Notes under the pieces: generated by a model | Seen by the model: the letters and a program-made list of their open reading frames with translations, nothing else | Told to the model about the DNA's origin: nothing | Database searches by the model: none | Origin: JACZSB01 sp965372015 | GTDB lineage: Bacteria; Fidelibacterota; Marinisomatia; SCGC-AAA003-L08; TS1B11 | Length of the DNA: 6,133 nucleotides | NCBI GenBank assembly: GCA_965372015.1 | Contig: CBDVAP010000150.1 | Coordinates: forward strand, 1 to 6,133 | Reading direction: 5' to 3' | Shown: positions 5,789 through 6,133 of the stretch, piece by piece | Layout of the letters: every line of letters begins with the position of its first letter | Position numbering within the stretch: position 1 is the stretch's first letter | Translations under genes and position numbers: made by a program

Positions 5789-6052
5789 CTAAGGCGGGGG
5801 ACGCCGGTAGACCTCCTTTCGGTGCCCCACGCGCAGCACCAGCACCTCGTCATCCAGGATGGCAGAAATGACCCTGAACCTCCCCACCCGCAGGCGGCGT
5901 AGGCCGGCATATTCCCCCTTCAGGCCGGGGTGCTTTTCGGGGCGGGCGACCAGTTCCTCCTCGATCTTCGCCATAACCCGCTCCTGGTCCCGCCGCTCCA
6001 GCTGCTGAAGGTCTCGGGCTACCGACCGTTTGAAGCGCAGCTTATAGGCCAA
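5789..6052 (-). CDS. RelE/ParE-superfamily type II toxin, RelE-like
   Basis: An 87-residue basic protein of the usual RelE size. It begins YKLRFKRSVARDLQQLERRDQERV, an N-terminal strand and helix typical of the superfamily, and continues with HPGLKGEYAGLRRLRVGRFRVI (41-62) and ends LRVGHRKEVYRR. Lys45, Arg52/53/55, Arg60, Arg78 and Tyr82 resemble the basic residues and C-terminal tyrosine that E. coli RelE uses to cut mRNA on the ribosome, so ribonuclease activity is more likely than gyrase poisoning; this is inferred from motifs. The only usable start is TTG at 6052 (minus strand), because an in-frame stop lies at 6082-6080 and no other start codon lies between. This start overlaps the last 11 bases of the upstream antitoxin gene, which fits translational coupling. 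The gene is convergent with spmB and the beta-barrel gene. Confidence 0.85.
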   Translation of the reverse strand: MAYKLRFKRSVARDLQQLERRDQERVMAKIEEELVARPEKHPGLKGEYAGLRRLRVGRFRVISAILDDEVLVLRVGHRKEVYRRPPP

Positions 6053-6133
6053 GGGTCCGGCGCATCTCTCCCGCGGTGATCAGGGGGTCGTCCTTGTCCC
6101 GCAGCCGGTCCAGGGCGATCTGGGCGTCGGCAA
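6042..6133 (-). CDS. Antitoxin of the RelE module, C-terminal part only
   Basis: The minus strand is open from the window edge to TAA at 6044-6042 and encodes 29 residues: ADAQIALDRLRDKDDP followed by LITAGEMRRTLGL. Short antitoxin tails of this kind (ALDRLRD..DPL....E.RR.LGL) occur upstream of RelE-type toxins, and the position and 11-base overlap fit. The DNA-binding N-terminal part lies outside the window, so the RelB, Phd or other class cannot be named with certainty. Confidence 0.7.
   Translation of the reverse strand, partial: ADAQIALDRLRDKDDPLITAGEMRRTLGL

Noticed and set aside
5720..5902. Short plus-strand open frame starting before repeat copy 2
   Set aside because: It reads the repeat in a frame other than spmB and then runs antisense to the toxin; no family features.
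5593..5910. Minus-strand open frame overlapping the toxin end and the repeat
   Set aside because: Low-complexity translation across hairpins and the spmB-tail repeat, overlapping the well-supported toxin in another frame.
1..6133. CRISPR array, tRNA, rRNA, transposase or integrase
   Set aside because: None was found: no regularly spaced repeats, no recognisable RNA gene, and no recombinase among the supported proteins.

Overview
The window looks like a chromosomal segment from a GC-rich, non-model bacterium with a Gram-negative type envelope. The envelope inference rests on a protein with a signal peptide, alternating beta-strand-like segments and a C-terminal phenylalanine, and on a PBP4-type periplasmic peptidase. 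The protein styles fit the Bacteroidota/Marinimicrobia/Calditrichota neighbourhood, but this is an impression from sequence style and no marker gene is present to fix the taxonomy.

Layout, left to right. (1) Bases 1-4489 hold a tight plus-strand operon: a sodium:solute symporter cut by the left edge; an S13-family D-Ala-D-Ala carboxypeptidase whose GTG start overlaps the symporter stop; spmA 19 bases further on; and spmB one base after spmA. (2) Bases 4490-5745 have a different character: an AT-richer stretch with one signal-peptide-bearing, probably outer-membrane beta-barrel gene of unknown function, then about 420 bases of non-coding DNA full of hairpins. (3) From 5789 to the right edge, on the minus strand, lies a RelE-type toxin gene and the C-terminal end of its presumed antitoxin.

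The main discovery is that the last 38 bases of spmB plus stop (4454-4491) recur exactly at 5746-5783, immediately before the end of the toxin gene. The two copies bracket the whole low-GC segment as direct repeats. The arrangement resembles a small non-autonomous insertion at the 3' end of a gene that leaves the gene intact, or the scar of a duplication and deletion. No integrase or transposase is visible.

Functionally, the operon couples a peptidoglycan carboxypeptidase/endopeptidase with the two membrane Gate-domain proteins SpmA and SpmB. In Bacillus subtilis spmA and spmB lie in an operon with a different (S11) carboxypeptidase, DacB, and act in spore core dehydration. The same kind of pairing here with an S13 enzyme suggests a link between wall remodelling and SpmAB transport that does not depend on sporulation. 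The 5' end of the peptidase gene also carries a hairpin and a GCCAACT x3 tandem repeat within its signal-peptide codons.
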